Assembly (NCBI GenBank): GCA_900557045.1
Contig: USQY01000015.1
Coordinates: forward strand, 1 to 34,862
Length of the DNA: 34,862 nt
Reading direction: 5' to 3'
From: an uncultured Clostridium sp.
GTDB taxonomy: Bacteria > Bacillota > Clostridia > TANB77 > CAG-508
The stretch's first letter is position 1; every line of letters begins with the position of its first letter. The position numbers and the translations under genes were made by a program. The notes below the pieces were generated by a model that ran no database searches, had not been told where the DNA came from, and worked only from the letters and a program-made list of their open reading frames with translations. Shown here piece after piece: positions 16,945 to 24,721 of this stretch.

Positions 16945-18325
16945 TTTGTTATTTTCTACATTTTTTTCAGGTTCAATTGATTTCTTACTTTCTTCTTTAA
17001 ATTCCTGAACAATTTTTTTAAAATCTTTTCCTAACAGTACTAGAGCAATTAAATTTGGAATCATTATAAATCCAACTGAAATATCTGCTATTGACCATAT
17101 GGCATCTATTGGAAGTAAAACAGCAAAAATAACAGGTATATAATAAATCCATTTTAAAATATTAAAATGTTTTTCTCCAAATAAATATGTGATACTTGTT
17201 TTATACTCAACAAAATAGCCAAGATATGATGTATATGCAAACAATGCAATTATAATACCCAATATGACTTTTCCGTAGAATTCCAAAATTATTTTGAAAA
17301 GCATTAAGCACTAATATAGCTCCAGTATCTCCTGTTTGAAGAACTCCTGTTGTCATAATAATCAAAGCTGTCATAGTACATGTTCCAAAACTTACCAATC
17401 CTACTTCCAATATTCCCCACATTCCTTGATATATTGGCTTTCCATCTTTTGCTGTAGCATATACAGTAGCAGAAGTCCCTAATCCTGCTTCATTAGCAAA
17501 AATACCTCTTGCTGCTCCTTTGCTTATTGCAAGCATAACACTTGCTCCTGCAAAACCTCCTATTACTGGGACAGGTTGAAAAGCATATTTTACAATTGAA
17601 AATAAAGATTGAGGAATTTGTCTTATATTAATTACTATTATAAGTATTCCAAAGAATAAATAAATCATAGTCATTGCAGGAATTATTCTTTTTAAAACTT
17701 TACTTGTTTTATTTAGTCCAACATTAAGTAAAATCATCGCAATAAAAATAGCAATTGCACCTACTATTATTGTTGGTATTCCAAAAGTTTCATTTACAGT
17801 CGTTACCAATGTATTCATTTGTGCAAAGCAAGAATCAGTAATAACATATGTAAGCAATGCTATACTATACACAAATGCTAAAATTTTTCCAAACTTTCCA
17901 CGTATTCTTTTTATATAATACATTGGTCCTCCAGAATATGTTCCTTCTGCATTTTTCTTTTTATATTTTACAGATAATGCTACTTCCGCCATTTTGGTTG
18001 CCATACTTATAAATGAAATTACCCACATCCAAAATATTGCACCGTGGTCCTCCTATAGCTATTGCTGATGCAATTCCTGCAATATTACCGTGTTCCAATA
18101 GTTCCGAGCTAATACTGTAGCAATTGTTCTTTTTTGTTCATCTCCATCTTGATTTTTTCTTTTAAATAATTTTTTTACGGTATTGTTCCAAATTGTTTTT
18201 AATTCAGTGATTTGGAAAAATCCACATAATTTACACATATATAATCCAACACAAACGACAAGAATTGTTAGTGGCGTTCCCCATAAAAAATCTGTAATCT
18301 CTACTATTTTGTCAAACACACCCAT
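16936..18325 (-). pseudogene. alanine/glycine:cation symporter (AGCS) gene with four +1 frame breaks, all at CGG
   Basis: Three frame fragments add up to one AGCS symporter, which imports Ala or Gly with Na+. The N-terminus is MGVFDKIVEITDFLWGTP, the middle holds KKKNAEGTYSGGPMYYIKRI, ARGIFANEAGLGTSATVYA and GPGAIFWMW, and the C-terminus contains YTSYLGYFVEYKTS. Frame breaks occur at C18106, C18090, C18044 and C17275 (minus strand), each an extra C before a glycine codon. Every resulting CGG is in the running frame (73, 5, 15 and 256 codons apart). Skipping the four C residues gives exactly 462 codons (461 aa), a normal AGCS length, with conserved glycines as in TGNIAG. Read normally, the gene stops soon after the first break. 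It is either dead, recoded, or mis-sequenced. Confidence 0.85.
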
Positions 18326-18347
18326 CTCTCCTTTTCTTTTATATTTT

Positions 18348-19094
18348 TTATTTTATTGCTTTAATTCCAAATAATTTTCTCTTTAATAATATTCCTTTAT
18401 CTGATTTATTATTTTCAACATATTTATTGAAATTTTCAATATCTCCTTCAATCTTTCCAAAATCTGGGATAATAGGTGTATTATTTAATAAAAATAATAG
18501 ATCTTCTTCTGTTTCATAATATTCATATTGTATTATATCAAAAAATTTTACATCACTAAATTTTTCTTTTTTCATTTCTTCTTTAGTTTTATTTATAAGT
18601 TTTATTTTTTCATTGTATCCTTGTCCTCTTTCAAACATCTCCTTTAATTCAAAGCAATCATCCTCATCAACTTGCTCAGAGAAAAATTTTCCTTGTACTT
18701 TCATTATCCTATAAATTTCATTAGCATTAAATGGTGTATGTCTTGCACAAACAACATCAAAGAACTCATCTGGAAACAATATTTGGTCAGAATTCATTTT
18801 TAAAACTTTGATATTATTTCTATCCCCAATATTTCTTTTTGCTGCTTTTATCATTTCATCAGAAAAATCTGTTCCTATTTTTAATAGACAATCATTTGAA
18901 ATATTATTTATAAGCTTTTCTCCTCCACCAGTTCCAATATCAAGTAAAATAGTGTTTTTATTAACATTATTATTAACTTCATTAAAATAAATAAACTCAC
19001 TATTATCAACTAAATCATACTTCATTTTTGAAAAATCCCATCCATTAGTTTTTCCAATTTTTTCATAAAATTCTTTTTCTTCAACAATATTCAT
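18348..19094 (-). CDS. class I SAM-dependent methyltransferase
   Basis: The 248-aa protein has the SAM-binding motif ILLDIGTGGGEKLI (about 49-62), then KIGTDFSDEMIKAAKRN for the ribose-binding acidic residue and FPDEFFDVVCARHTPFNANE for motif IV. The substrate is not evident; the fold resembles small-molecule methylases, often annotated as ubiquinone/UbiE-like. Codon use is AT-rich, as in native genes. The ATG has a GGGGG site. It is transcribed toward the symporter (23-base gap), and could form an operon with it. It need not be linked to the neighbouring 7-deazapurine genes. Confidence 0.8.
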   Translation of the reverse strand: MNIVEEKEFYEKIGKTNGWDFSKMKYDLVDNSEFIYFNEVNNNVNKNTILLDIGTGGGEKLINNISNDCLLKIGTDFSDEMIKAAKRNIGDRNNIKVLKMNSDQILFPDEFFDVVCARHTPFNANEIYRIMKVQGKFFSEQVDEDDCFELKEMFERGQGYNEKIKLINKTKEEMKKEKFSDVKFFDIIQYEYYETEEDLLFLLNNTPIIPDFGKIEGDIENFNKYVENNKSDKGILLKRKLFGIKAIK

Positions 19095-19165
19095 TTCAAT
19101 TCCCCCTCATAATAAGTGCATTTTACCATATAATTTAAAATCTTTCAATATTCTGTAAACAATTA

Positions 19166-19195
19166 TTGACATTTTTATGTAAATCATGTTATATT
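19166..19195 (+). promoter_or_regulatory. promoter of the 19240 methyltransferase
   Basis: TTGACA and TATATT are spaced by 18 bases, 45 bases before the start codon. Confidence 0.75.
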
Positions 19196-19199
19196 ATTG

Positions 19200-19216
19200 T
19201 TATACATTTTGTATAA
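19200..19216 (+). promoter_or_regulatory. operator-like inverted repeat at the transcription start
   Basis: TTATAC and GTATAA are exact complements around ATTTT, just downstream of the -10 element, where a repressor would block initiation. Similar half sites (TTGTATAAT/ATTATACAA) occur at 33593-33624. Confidence 0.35.
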
Positions 19217-19239
19217 TAAAGCTATTTGGAGGTATTTAT

Positions 19240-20064
19240 ATGAACAATAATGTACGGAACACATCATTCACGAATAGTATTGAAGGAGCAGTAAGTTATG
19301 ATTTGATGCCACCTTACTCTATGCAAGGAATTGAATTCATTTATTCTAATGTTTTTCAAAATAAGCATCAAATAATCGCTGACATAGGAAGTGGAACTGG
19401 TAGGTTAACAGCCCAGCTCATTCAAAACAATGAAATCTATGCTGTTGAACCCGACACTAAAATGAGTGCCGTTGCTGAATCAAAATTCAAAGACTTTTCT
19501 AATTTTCATAGTATTAATGGATTTGCAGAATTCACAACACTTAATTCTAATAGTATAGACTATATTGTAGTAGGACAAGCTCTCCATAGATTTGATATTG
19601 CAAAATTCAAGAAAGAAGCAATAAGAATCTTAAAAAATCCTAATAACATAATTATCCTTTATAATAGGATTGATTATAGTATAGATATTATTCAGGATTT
19701 ATTAATGGCTTTAAAGAGTTCATACTCTGCATACAAATCAAGATTCGAATTTGAAGATGAATCCATTGGTTCTTTAATTGAAACCCAGAAAAATTGCCAA
19801 TCAATTGACTTAATCTATCCAGAGCACCATGTATACGCATATTTTCGAAATGAATTTACAGTTAATGAAACAAAGTTCTATACTCTTTGCTTATCACTAT
19901 GGATTTTTCCCCTTTCTAACGGCGAAGATGCACAAAGAGTTATACATTCAAAAGATTTTGATCTTCCAAAATTTAAGTGCTTAATAAAAAAGATTTTCGA
20001 TAAATACAGCACAAATAATTTGATTGTATTACCTTTGTCAACTGAAGTACATTTTCCATACTAA
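19240..20064 (+). CDS. class I SAM-dependent methyltransferase
   Basis: The 274-aa protein carries IADIGSGTGRLTAQLI (about 46-61) as the SAM loop, IYAVEPDTKMSAVAESKF for the acidic ribose contact, and SIDYIVVGQALHRFD for motif IV. It fits the UbiE/COQ5-like group that methylates small molecules. The ATG at 19240 is chosen for its GGAGG site 8 bases upstream; an ATG 18 codons earlier has none. Its codon use is less AT-biased than its left neighbours, and codon 6 is CGG, read here as Arg in a continuing frame. It is convergent with the GT2 gene and lies between carbamoyltransferase and queC, so it may act in the same cluster. Confidence 0.8.
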   Translation: MNNNVRNTSFTNSIEGAVSYDLMPPYSMQGIEFIYSNVFQNKHQIIADIGSGTGRLTAQLIQNNEIYAVEPDTKMSAVAESKFKDFSNFHSINGFAEFTTLNSNSIDYIVVGQALHRFDIAKFKKEAIRILKNPNNIIILYNRIDYSIDIIQDLLMALKSSYSAYKSRFEFEDESIGSLIETQKNCQSIDLIYPEHHVYAYFRNEFTVNETKFYTLCLSLWIFPLSNGEDAQRVIHSKDFDLPKFKCLIKKIFDKYSTNNLIVLPLSTEVHFPY

Positions 20065-20068
20065 TCCT

Positions 20069-20116
20069 AAAAGCAATAAAATTGCAGGACAATTGTCCTG
20101 CAATTTTATTGCTTTT
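20069..20116. terminator. perfect 48-bp palindrome, bidirectional terminator
   Basis: The stretch is identical to its reverse complement over all 48 bases, centred on ACAATTGT. It begins 5 bases after one stop and ends on the first base of the convergent gene's stop. A-rich and T-rich ends serve both directions. Confidence 0.9.
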
Positions 20117-20904
20117 CAAATAGGCTTGTTTCTGAAATAACCAATGCAATAAATAATATTCCAAACAATATAATAAAGTCCAGAAATTTTATTCTTTTTA
20201 AATATTGGAATAATCAAATTCCAATTTGCAGTTGGTCTTTTTTTATGGAGATTTTTACCTGCTGCTATTCTTACTCCATATCCATATCTGTACGCCGATT
20301 TTAAATCCTGTTTAAATGTAAGGTTATCATGAATACATGTAATGCTAGAAATTGTTCCCACCTTTATATTGGCTTTTTTAGCTCTGATATTAAGTTCCGA
20401 ATCTTCAATCCATTGAATATCATTATCAAAGAAATAATTACCAACTAAAGGTTTTATTTTTTTATTAACTCCAATTGCTGGGCAAAGAGCGTATCCTGGA
20501 ATTCCCATTTCCCTTGTGTAACTAATTATATTACTAGAAAATGTATTCCTCTTAAAGAACACTTTTCCATCCACTAACATGTAATTGTCCAAAAGCTTAA
20601 AAAATTTTTCTAATGCTCCAGGAACTATTGTGCAATCACTATCATAAAAGACAACTTTTGAATACCGAGCACTTTCCATTCCATAATTTCTTGATTTACT
20701 TAAATTTCGTTCTGGTAATTCAATAACCTTTAACTCAAAAAGTGTACTTTCTGCAAAGTCTGATACAATTTTTTTTACTCTCTGAGTTGCACCATTCAGA
20801 ACAACAATAACCTGACAAAAAACATCAATTGTTTCTAAAGTGTCTATTATCCGTTCATCATCAGCAACACAGATTATGAGTGACATTTCAAGTTTTTTCC
20901 TCAT
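20116..20904 (-). CDS. GT2-family glycosyltransferase
   Basis: The 262-aa protein starts with a GT-A nucleotide-sugar domain: MSLIICVADDERIIDTLETI, the strand QVIVVLNGA, NLSKSRNYGMESARYSKVVF and then FYDSDC (about 107-112), a D-S-D metal site in place of DxD. IQWIEDSELNIRAK (about 164-177) supplies the usual ED catalytic-base region. A hydrophobic C-terminal stretch (KISGLYYIVWNIIYCIGYF, 239-257) may touch the membrane. The donor and acceptor are unknown. It lies downstream of queC, with a hairpin between them. It has two in-frame CGG codons read as Arg and milder AT bias, as in the other imported-looking genes. Confidence 0.85.
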   Translation of the reverse strand: MRKKLEMSLIICVADDERIIDTLETIDVFCQVIVVLNGATQRVKKIVSDFAESTLFELKVIELPERNLSKSRNYGMESARYSKVVFYDSDCTIVPGALEKFFKLLDNYMLVDGKVFFKRNTFSSNIISYTREMGIPGYALCPAIGVNKKIKPLVGNYFFDNDIQWIEDSELNIRAKKANIKVGTISSITCIHDNLTFKQDLKSAYRYGYGVRIAAGKNLHKKRPTANWNLIIPIFKKNKISGLYYIVWNIIYCIGYFRNKPI

Positions 20905-20930
20905 AATTCAATCATCTCCTGTTTGAATAT

Positions 20931-20977
20931 AAAATGGAGATTCAAGCATTATTTAAAATGTTCAAACCTCCATCTTT
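20931..20977 (-). terminator. hairpin between queC and the glycosyltransferase gene
   Basis: On the minus strand ATGGAG-TTTGAACATT pairs with AATGCTTGAA-CTCCAT (two mismatches or bulges) and is followed by TTTTAT. It may end queC transcription or attenuate read-through into the next gene. Confidence 0.65.
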
Positions 20978-20982
20978 TGTGC

Positions 20983-21633
20983 TTAAAGAGTTCCAATAGC
21001 AGGGTCATTCATTCCCATGCTTTCAAACGCTTCTTTTCTGTTACGACACGGCTGACAAATTCCACAAGGCTTTTCACCATTTGTGACACATGTCCAAGTA
21101 TGCTCAATAGGTACCTTCAAATCAAGTGCAGTCTTAATAATTTCCTGCTTATCTTTGTAGTTCAAAGGAGCCTCAATTGAAACATTCTTATTGTTTTTTG
21201 TAGCAACCTGAATGAGTTCGTTCATTGTTTTGATAAATTCTGGAGAATTATCAGGACAAATCCACGGTCCTGCTTCACTTCCGATAAAAATCTTTTCAAT
21301 TTTCTCGTCAGTTTCAGCCCAAGCAATTGCTGCAGTTAAAATAATTGCATTTCTAAACGGAACATAGATTAAGTTGTCTTCAATTCCTGCAGAGATTGCC
21401 TCATCAGTAATCATCGACATACCAAGTCCACCAAGCCAAGTCATATCAACAATTTTGTGTTCTTTTGCTCCAAAGTACTTGGTAAAATATTCCGCATTTG
21501 AAATTTCTCGCTTAATGTTCTTCTGTCCATAGTTAACCGTTAAGAAGTTAAGCTCGTACCCCCGTGACTTAGCAATAGCAGCACATGTTGTGCTATCTAA
21601 ACCGCCACTGATTGTAATTATTGCTTTTTTCAT
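20983..21633 (-). CDS. queC: 7-cyano-7-deazaguanine (preQ0) synthase
   Basis: QueC makes preQ0 from 7-carboxy-7-deazaguanine, ammonia and ATP. The 216-aa protein has the PP-loop SGGLDSTT near its N-terminus, LNFLTVNYGQKN, VPFRNAIILTAAIAWAE and the C-terminal zinc site CVTNGEKPCGICQPC with all four Cys. The ATG at 21633 is preferred (AAAGGAG 7 bases upstream). With folE, queD and queE it completes GTP to preQ0 within this window, though separated by about 6 kb from the others. It is more GC-rich, has CGG as Arg (SRGYE), and has its own promoter. No queF is seen, so the end product may be preQ0 itself. Confidence 0.94.
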   Translation of the reverse strand: MKKAIITISGGLDSTTCAAIAKSRGYELNFLTVNYGQKNIKREISNAEYFTKYFGAKEHKIVDMTWLGGLGMSMITDEAISAGIEDNLIYVPFRNAIILTAAIAWAETDEKIEKIFIGSEAGPWICPDNSPEFIKTMNELIQVATKNNKNVSIEAPLNYKDKQEIIKTALDLKVPIEHTWTCVTNGEKPCGICQPCRNRKEAFESMGMNDPAIGTL

Positions 21634-21734
21634 AATATTACTCCTTTCGTAATATAGCAAAAAACGTTATTCCTCTTCTCACAACTTTCTTCTCTTTTAA
21701 ATATAATTGAGAATAAATACGCTGTGTTAGTGTT

Positions 21735-21763
21735 ATGTTAACATTTTTTCTTATATTTGTCAA
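21735..21763 (-). promoter_or_regulatory. promoter of queC
   Basis: On the minus strand TTGACA and TAACAT are spaced by 17 bases. The leader is about 95 bases; I looked for a preQ1-I fold (loop-stem plus A-rich tail) and did not find one. Confidence 0.65.
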
Positions 21764-21926
21764 TAGTTTTGGTTTTTTTCATGATTTTTTCATAATTTTT
21801 TCCTTGTTTCATCATTTTATTTAAATAATTACTAATTATTAAATTTCAATTAATTTGCTTACAATATCATACATTTTTATTTATCAATAAACAAATCTAT
21901 AAAGAAAGTCTTTATAACTTCTAATG

Positions 21927-22208
21927 TTATATTATGAATAATTCAATTACATCTGCAAATCCATTTCTATAATACTTTTCATTCCAATAATATAAGTAGT
22001 CCATAAAATTTTTATCAAGTTGATCTAGTTGATTCTGAACATATTTCTTATTCTGTTCAGGAACATTCTTAAGTATTTTCTCTGCAATCTCATCAAAGTA
22101 AATAGAATACTTTTTATCTTGAGGAGTCATCTCACAAAATGCTGTTTCTTCTCTAAATTCTATTCATTCTTTTAATAAATCATCTTTTACTTCTCTTAAA
22201 TTCTTCAT
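21927..22208 (-). pseudogene. small element gene with an in-frame TGA
   Basis: A GGAG site 9 bases before the ATG at 22208 opens a 93-codon frame: MKNLREVKDDLLKE, TGA (22166-22164), IEFREETAFCEMTPQDKKYS, and on to a Tyr/Asn-rich end KYYRNGFADVIELFII. The sequence before and after the TGA reads as one protein; TGA probably replaces a TGG (KEWIEFREE). The remaining 67-aa frame from MTPQDKK has no good ribosome site. It is the last gene of the element on this strand. It may be inactive; TGA is clearly used as a real stop elsewhere in the window. Confidence 0.6.
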
Positions 22209-22220
22209 TTGCATCATCTC

Positions 22221-22913
22221 CTATACATATATTAATTCATTAAAAATTATTTCTTCTGCTTGATTCTTAAAATTATTCATCATACCAACCCAATAAAGCA
22301 TATCTGTATTTTTCATATCTTCTGTTAGATTACTTTTTGCTTTTAATTGTTTTATTATTTGTTCTACTCTTTCAGTTGCAGTTTCTTGAATTTCTTTTAA
22401 ATGACTATTTAATGTTCCATCCATTAACATTGTTGAATATTCAGCTTTCTTATGTTCTTTTAAATAGTTTAATCGCATTCTACCATATTTATTAAGAATT
22501 ATCTTTTCCTGCTTTGGTATTGTTAAATTTGGAATATAATAATCTCCTTCTAAATGATATTCAATTCCAGTTTTTTCATCTATCTTTGTTCTAGGTAATT
22601 CATTATTCACTCCTTTGTTCTCTTTTATTTTTAATTCTTCATAATAATCCTTTTTTGGTTTCTTCTTTATCAAATACATACATTCTTGAACAATCCATTT
22701 TAATTCATTTGAATATGCTATAAATATAACACCTTCTTCTAATTTTCCTTCAGTTTGTTTTTCATATAAATAAATATATTTTTCAAACTTTTCATTTAAT
22801 TGTTCAGCTCTGTGTCTAATTTCTTCATCTTTACTGTTTTTATTATCTATAATAATCTGCATTAATTTATTGTACTCTTCTCTACTAAAATAGATATTAT
22901 CTTTATTTGACAT
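22221..22913 (-). CDS. TnpV-like transposon protein with an extra N-terminal domain
   Basis: The 230-aa product divides in two. The C-terminal ~125 residues match the TnpV family of Tn4451-type elements: EYHLEGDYYIPNLTIPKQ, NKYGRMRLNYLKEHKKAEYS, MLMDGTLNSHLKEIQETATE and the closing WVGMMNNFKNQAEEIIFNEL. The first ~105 residues are a charged helical region (YFSREEYNKLMQIIIDNKNS) not usual in TnpV. TnpV's biochemical role is unknown; it travels with TnpX and the relaxase. It begins 16 bases after the relaxase gene, so the two are co-transcribed. AT-rich codon use. Confidence 0.75.
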   Translation of the reverse strand: MSNKDNIYFSREEYNKLMQIIIDNKNSKDEEIRHRAEQLNEKFEKYIYLYEKQTEGKLEEGVIFIAYSNELKWIVQECMYLIKKKPKKDYYEELKIKENKGVNNELPRTKIDEKTGIEYHLEGDYYIPNLTIPKQEKIILNKYGRMRLNYLKEHKKAEYSTMLMDGTLNSHLKEIQETATERVEQIIKQLKAKSNLTEDMKNTDMLYWVGMMNNFKNQAEEIIFNELIYV

Positions 22914-22929
22914 ACTTTAAAAGCCTCCT

Positions 22930-24351
22930 TTAATCTAACTTATAATCGTTTTTCTTTTTTCCTTTTTTAGCTTGTATTTCATCCAGTTCATCATTAGTCA
23001 ATATTTTTCTTCTTGGATTTTTTACAATATCTGAATCATTATCATCAAATATACCGCTTCTTTCTAAATCTTCTGCAACAAGAGTATAACTTCTCTTATC
23101 TTCTGGAATATTATCAAATCTTTCATCAAATACTTTAGTTTGAAATCTTCTAATTAGTCTTCTCCAAAAGTCTTTAAACTTGCTTAATTCAGTTTTTACT
23201 TTATTTAAAGCTGTTTCTAATTTATTGATTTTATTATCCTTAAACTTTATTTCTTCCTTTAATTCAGCAATCATCTTATCCTTTTCAGTATTACTATAAT
23301 ATAATCTATCTCTTTCGCTTTCTAAATTCTTATAATTTTTTTCCACTTTATCAATAGTAATATTTAAGTCATTAACACCTTTTATGCTTTTAGTAGTATC
23401 TCTTACCTCTTCTGTATAATTTAAGAATTTATCAATATTCTCGTTTGAAATAATCTTATTATTTTTATCAAGTAATGGTGATTTTAGGTTATTAAGAATT
23501 TCTTTTATTTCCTGTGTTTTTATATCTAACTCATCACTTTTACTATTGGCTTCTTTTAATCTTTTAGTATTCTTCTCTTGTTCTCTTTTTAGTTCACTAT
23601 ATCCGTCCATTTGATTAACATTTATATCTCGATTTCTGCCTTTTTGTTTTTGCTTCAATGTTGCATTTTGCTCATAAACTTCATTAAATTTATCAATGCA
23701 ATATGCTCTCATTTTATCTTGTATCTCTTTTAATGATGACTTTGTAAAAATTTGAGATTTAGCAACTTGTTTCTTCATTCCATTTTTATAACCATCTTTT
23801 ACAGGTACTCCTACTAAGTGCATATGTGGAGATGTTTCATCATAATGTACTACTGCATTTGCTACCTTAAATGCAGGAACAATTTTCATTAACTTATAAA
23901 TTTGGTCTTTATACACATCTGTCATTTGCTTTTTATATTTCATTGTTTTATTATTCCAAAAGTCCATATCTCCAAGTTCTATTATTAATTCACAAGCTAA
24001 ATCATGTTTGCTATCATTTGAAATATGAGTGAAGTAATCTCCTATTTTTCTATCAGCTCTTATTTGCTTATTATCATATTCAATTTGTGCTTCTTGAAAC
24101 TCTTGTAAGTACAAGTCTTGAACATCTTTATATAAGCTATTTGTACCATAAATTATCTCAATTTCATCTGTTTTATGGTCATAATCTCTTAAATTATGCT
24201 TATTAACTTTGGATAATTGCTGAGCATTTTGAACAGCATTATTACTAAAAGAAGTTGTACTTGAGTTATTACTTTTTGCAACTTTCTTTGCAACTTTTGA
24301 CCTATTTTTATCACTTCCCAAATGAATAGAATATGCTAGTTCTCCTCCCAT
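22930..24351 (-). CDS. MobV/Pre-type relaxase (TnpZ-like)
   Basis: The 473-aa relaxase nicks at the transfer origin and pilots the strand during mobilisation. The core is near residues 60-210. FKVANAVVHYDETSPHMHLV carries the H-x-D-E-x-S-P-H-x-H metal-binding motif of MobV relaxases. A long coiled coil (about 245-390) and a basic, acidic-ended tail follow. The N-terminus (YSIHLGSDKNRSKVAKKV) is Lys/Ser-rich. It lies 3' of a 370-base non-coding region on the same strand, the natural place for oriT, and 5' of the TnpV-like gene. Confidence 0.85.
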   Translation of the reverse strand: MGGELAYSIHLGSDKNRSKVAKKVAKSNNSSTTSFSNNAVQNAQQLSKVNKHNLRDYDHKTDEIEIIYGTNSLYKDVQDLYLQEFQEAQIEYDNKQIRADRKIGDYFTHISNDSKHDLACELIIELGDMDFWNNKTMKYKKQMTDVYKDQIYKLMKIVPAFKVANAVVHYDETSPHMHLVGVPVKDGYKNGMKKQVAKSQIFTKSSLKEIQDKMRAYCIDKFNEVYEQNATLKQKQKGRNRDINVNQMDGYSELKREQEKNTKRLKEANSKSDELDIKTQEIKEILNNLKSPLLDKNNKIISNENIDKFLNYTEEVRDTTKSIKGVNDLNITIDKVEKNYKNLESERDRLYYSNTEKDKMIAELKEEIKFKDNKINKLETALNKVKTELSKFKDFWRRLIRRFQTKVFDERFDNIPEDKRSYTLVAEDLERSGIFDDNDSDIVKNPRRKILTNDELDEIQAKKGKKKNDYKLD

Positions 24352-24505
24352 AATGTTCTCCTTTCTTCTAGTATTTGCTCTAAAAAAGAAAACTTCGTAG
24401 CCATAACTTTATAAAAAACTTCGTAGAACTTACCTAGAATTAGCGAACGAATAAATAAAAATATTACTCTATTTTGGAACATTATTTGATTTTTATTTAT
24501 GCAGT

Positions 24506-24604
24506 ATTTTATAAAAAGCGGTACATAAAATTTATTTTTATGTACTTATTTGGAACAAAATTAGGTACTATTTTGTTCCAAATATTAGGTGCTTTTTATA
24601 AAAT
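24506..24604. repeat. three nested perfect inverted repeats forming a three-way junction
   Basis: An outer 14-bp stem (24506-24519 with 24591-24604) encloses two more perfect stems: 10 bp (GTACATAAAA, 24521-24530 with 24536-24545) and 13 bp (TTTGGAACAAAAT, 24549-24561 with 24570-24582). Confidence 0.85.
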
Positions 24605-24631
24605 TTGTTGCTAATTCAATGCCTCGCAGAG

Positions 24632-24669
24632 CCCCCGAGTTTTGATAGTATGTCAAAACTCATAGGGGG
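24632..24669. repeat. GC-rich hairpin
   Basis: CCCCC-GAGTTTTGA pairs with TCAAAACTC-ATA-GGGGG around a TAGTATG loop. Its G/C runs stand out in this AT-rich setting. It could be part of oriT or a terminator of the recombinase transcript. Confidence 0.75.
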
Positions 24670-24721
24670 TTAGGAATTTTGACAAAGTCAAATTCCTGCT
24701 TCGTAGCCTTTCTTCGAAATG

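Larger units (their letters stand above)
24352..24721. other. structured non-coding region, probable oriT/regulatory region of the element
   Basis: No gene is seen. It has CTTCGTAG three times, twice within the 12-base direct repeat AAAACTTCGTAG (24389-24400, 24415-24426) at a 26-base period and once near 24700. A nested structure (24506-24604), a GC-rich hairpin (24632-24669) and a GGAATTTTGAC/GTCAAATTCC hairpin (24673-24696) follow. MobV origins usually lie just before the relaxase gene, as here. Confidence 0.55.

Noticed and set aside
22164..22166. TGA as tryptophan or selenocysteine
   Set aside because: TGA ends many clear genes here, and no selenocysteine hairpin is seen after it. A nonsense mutation is simpler.
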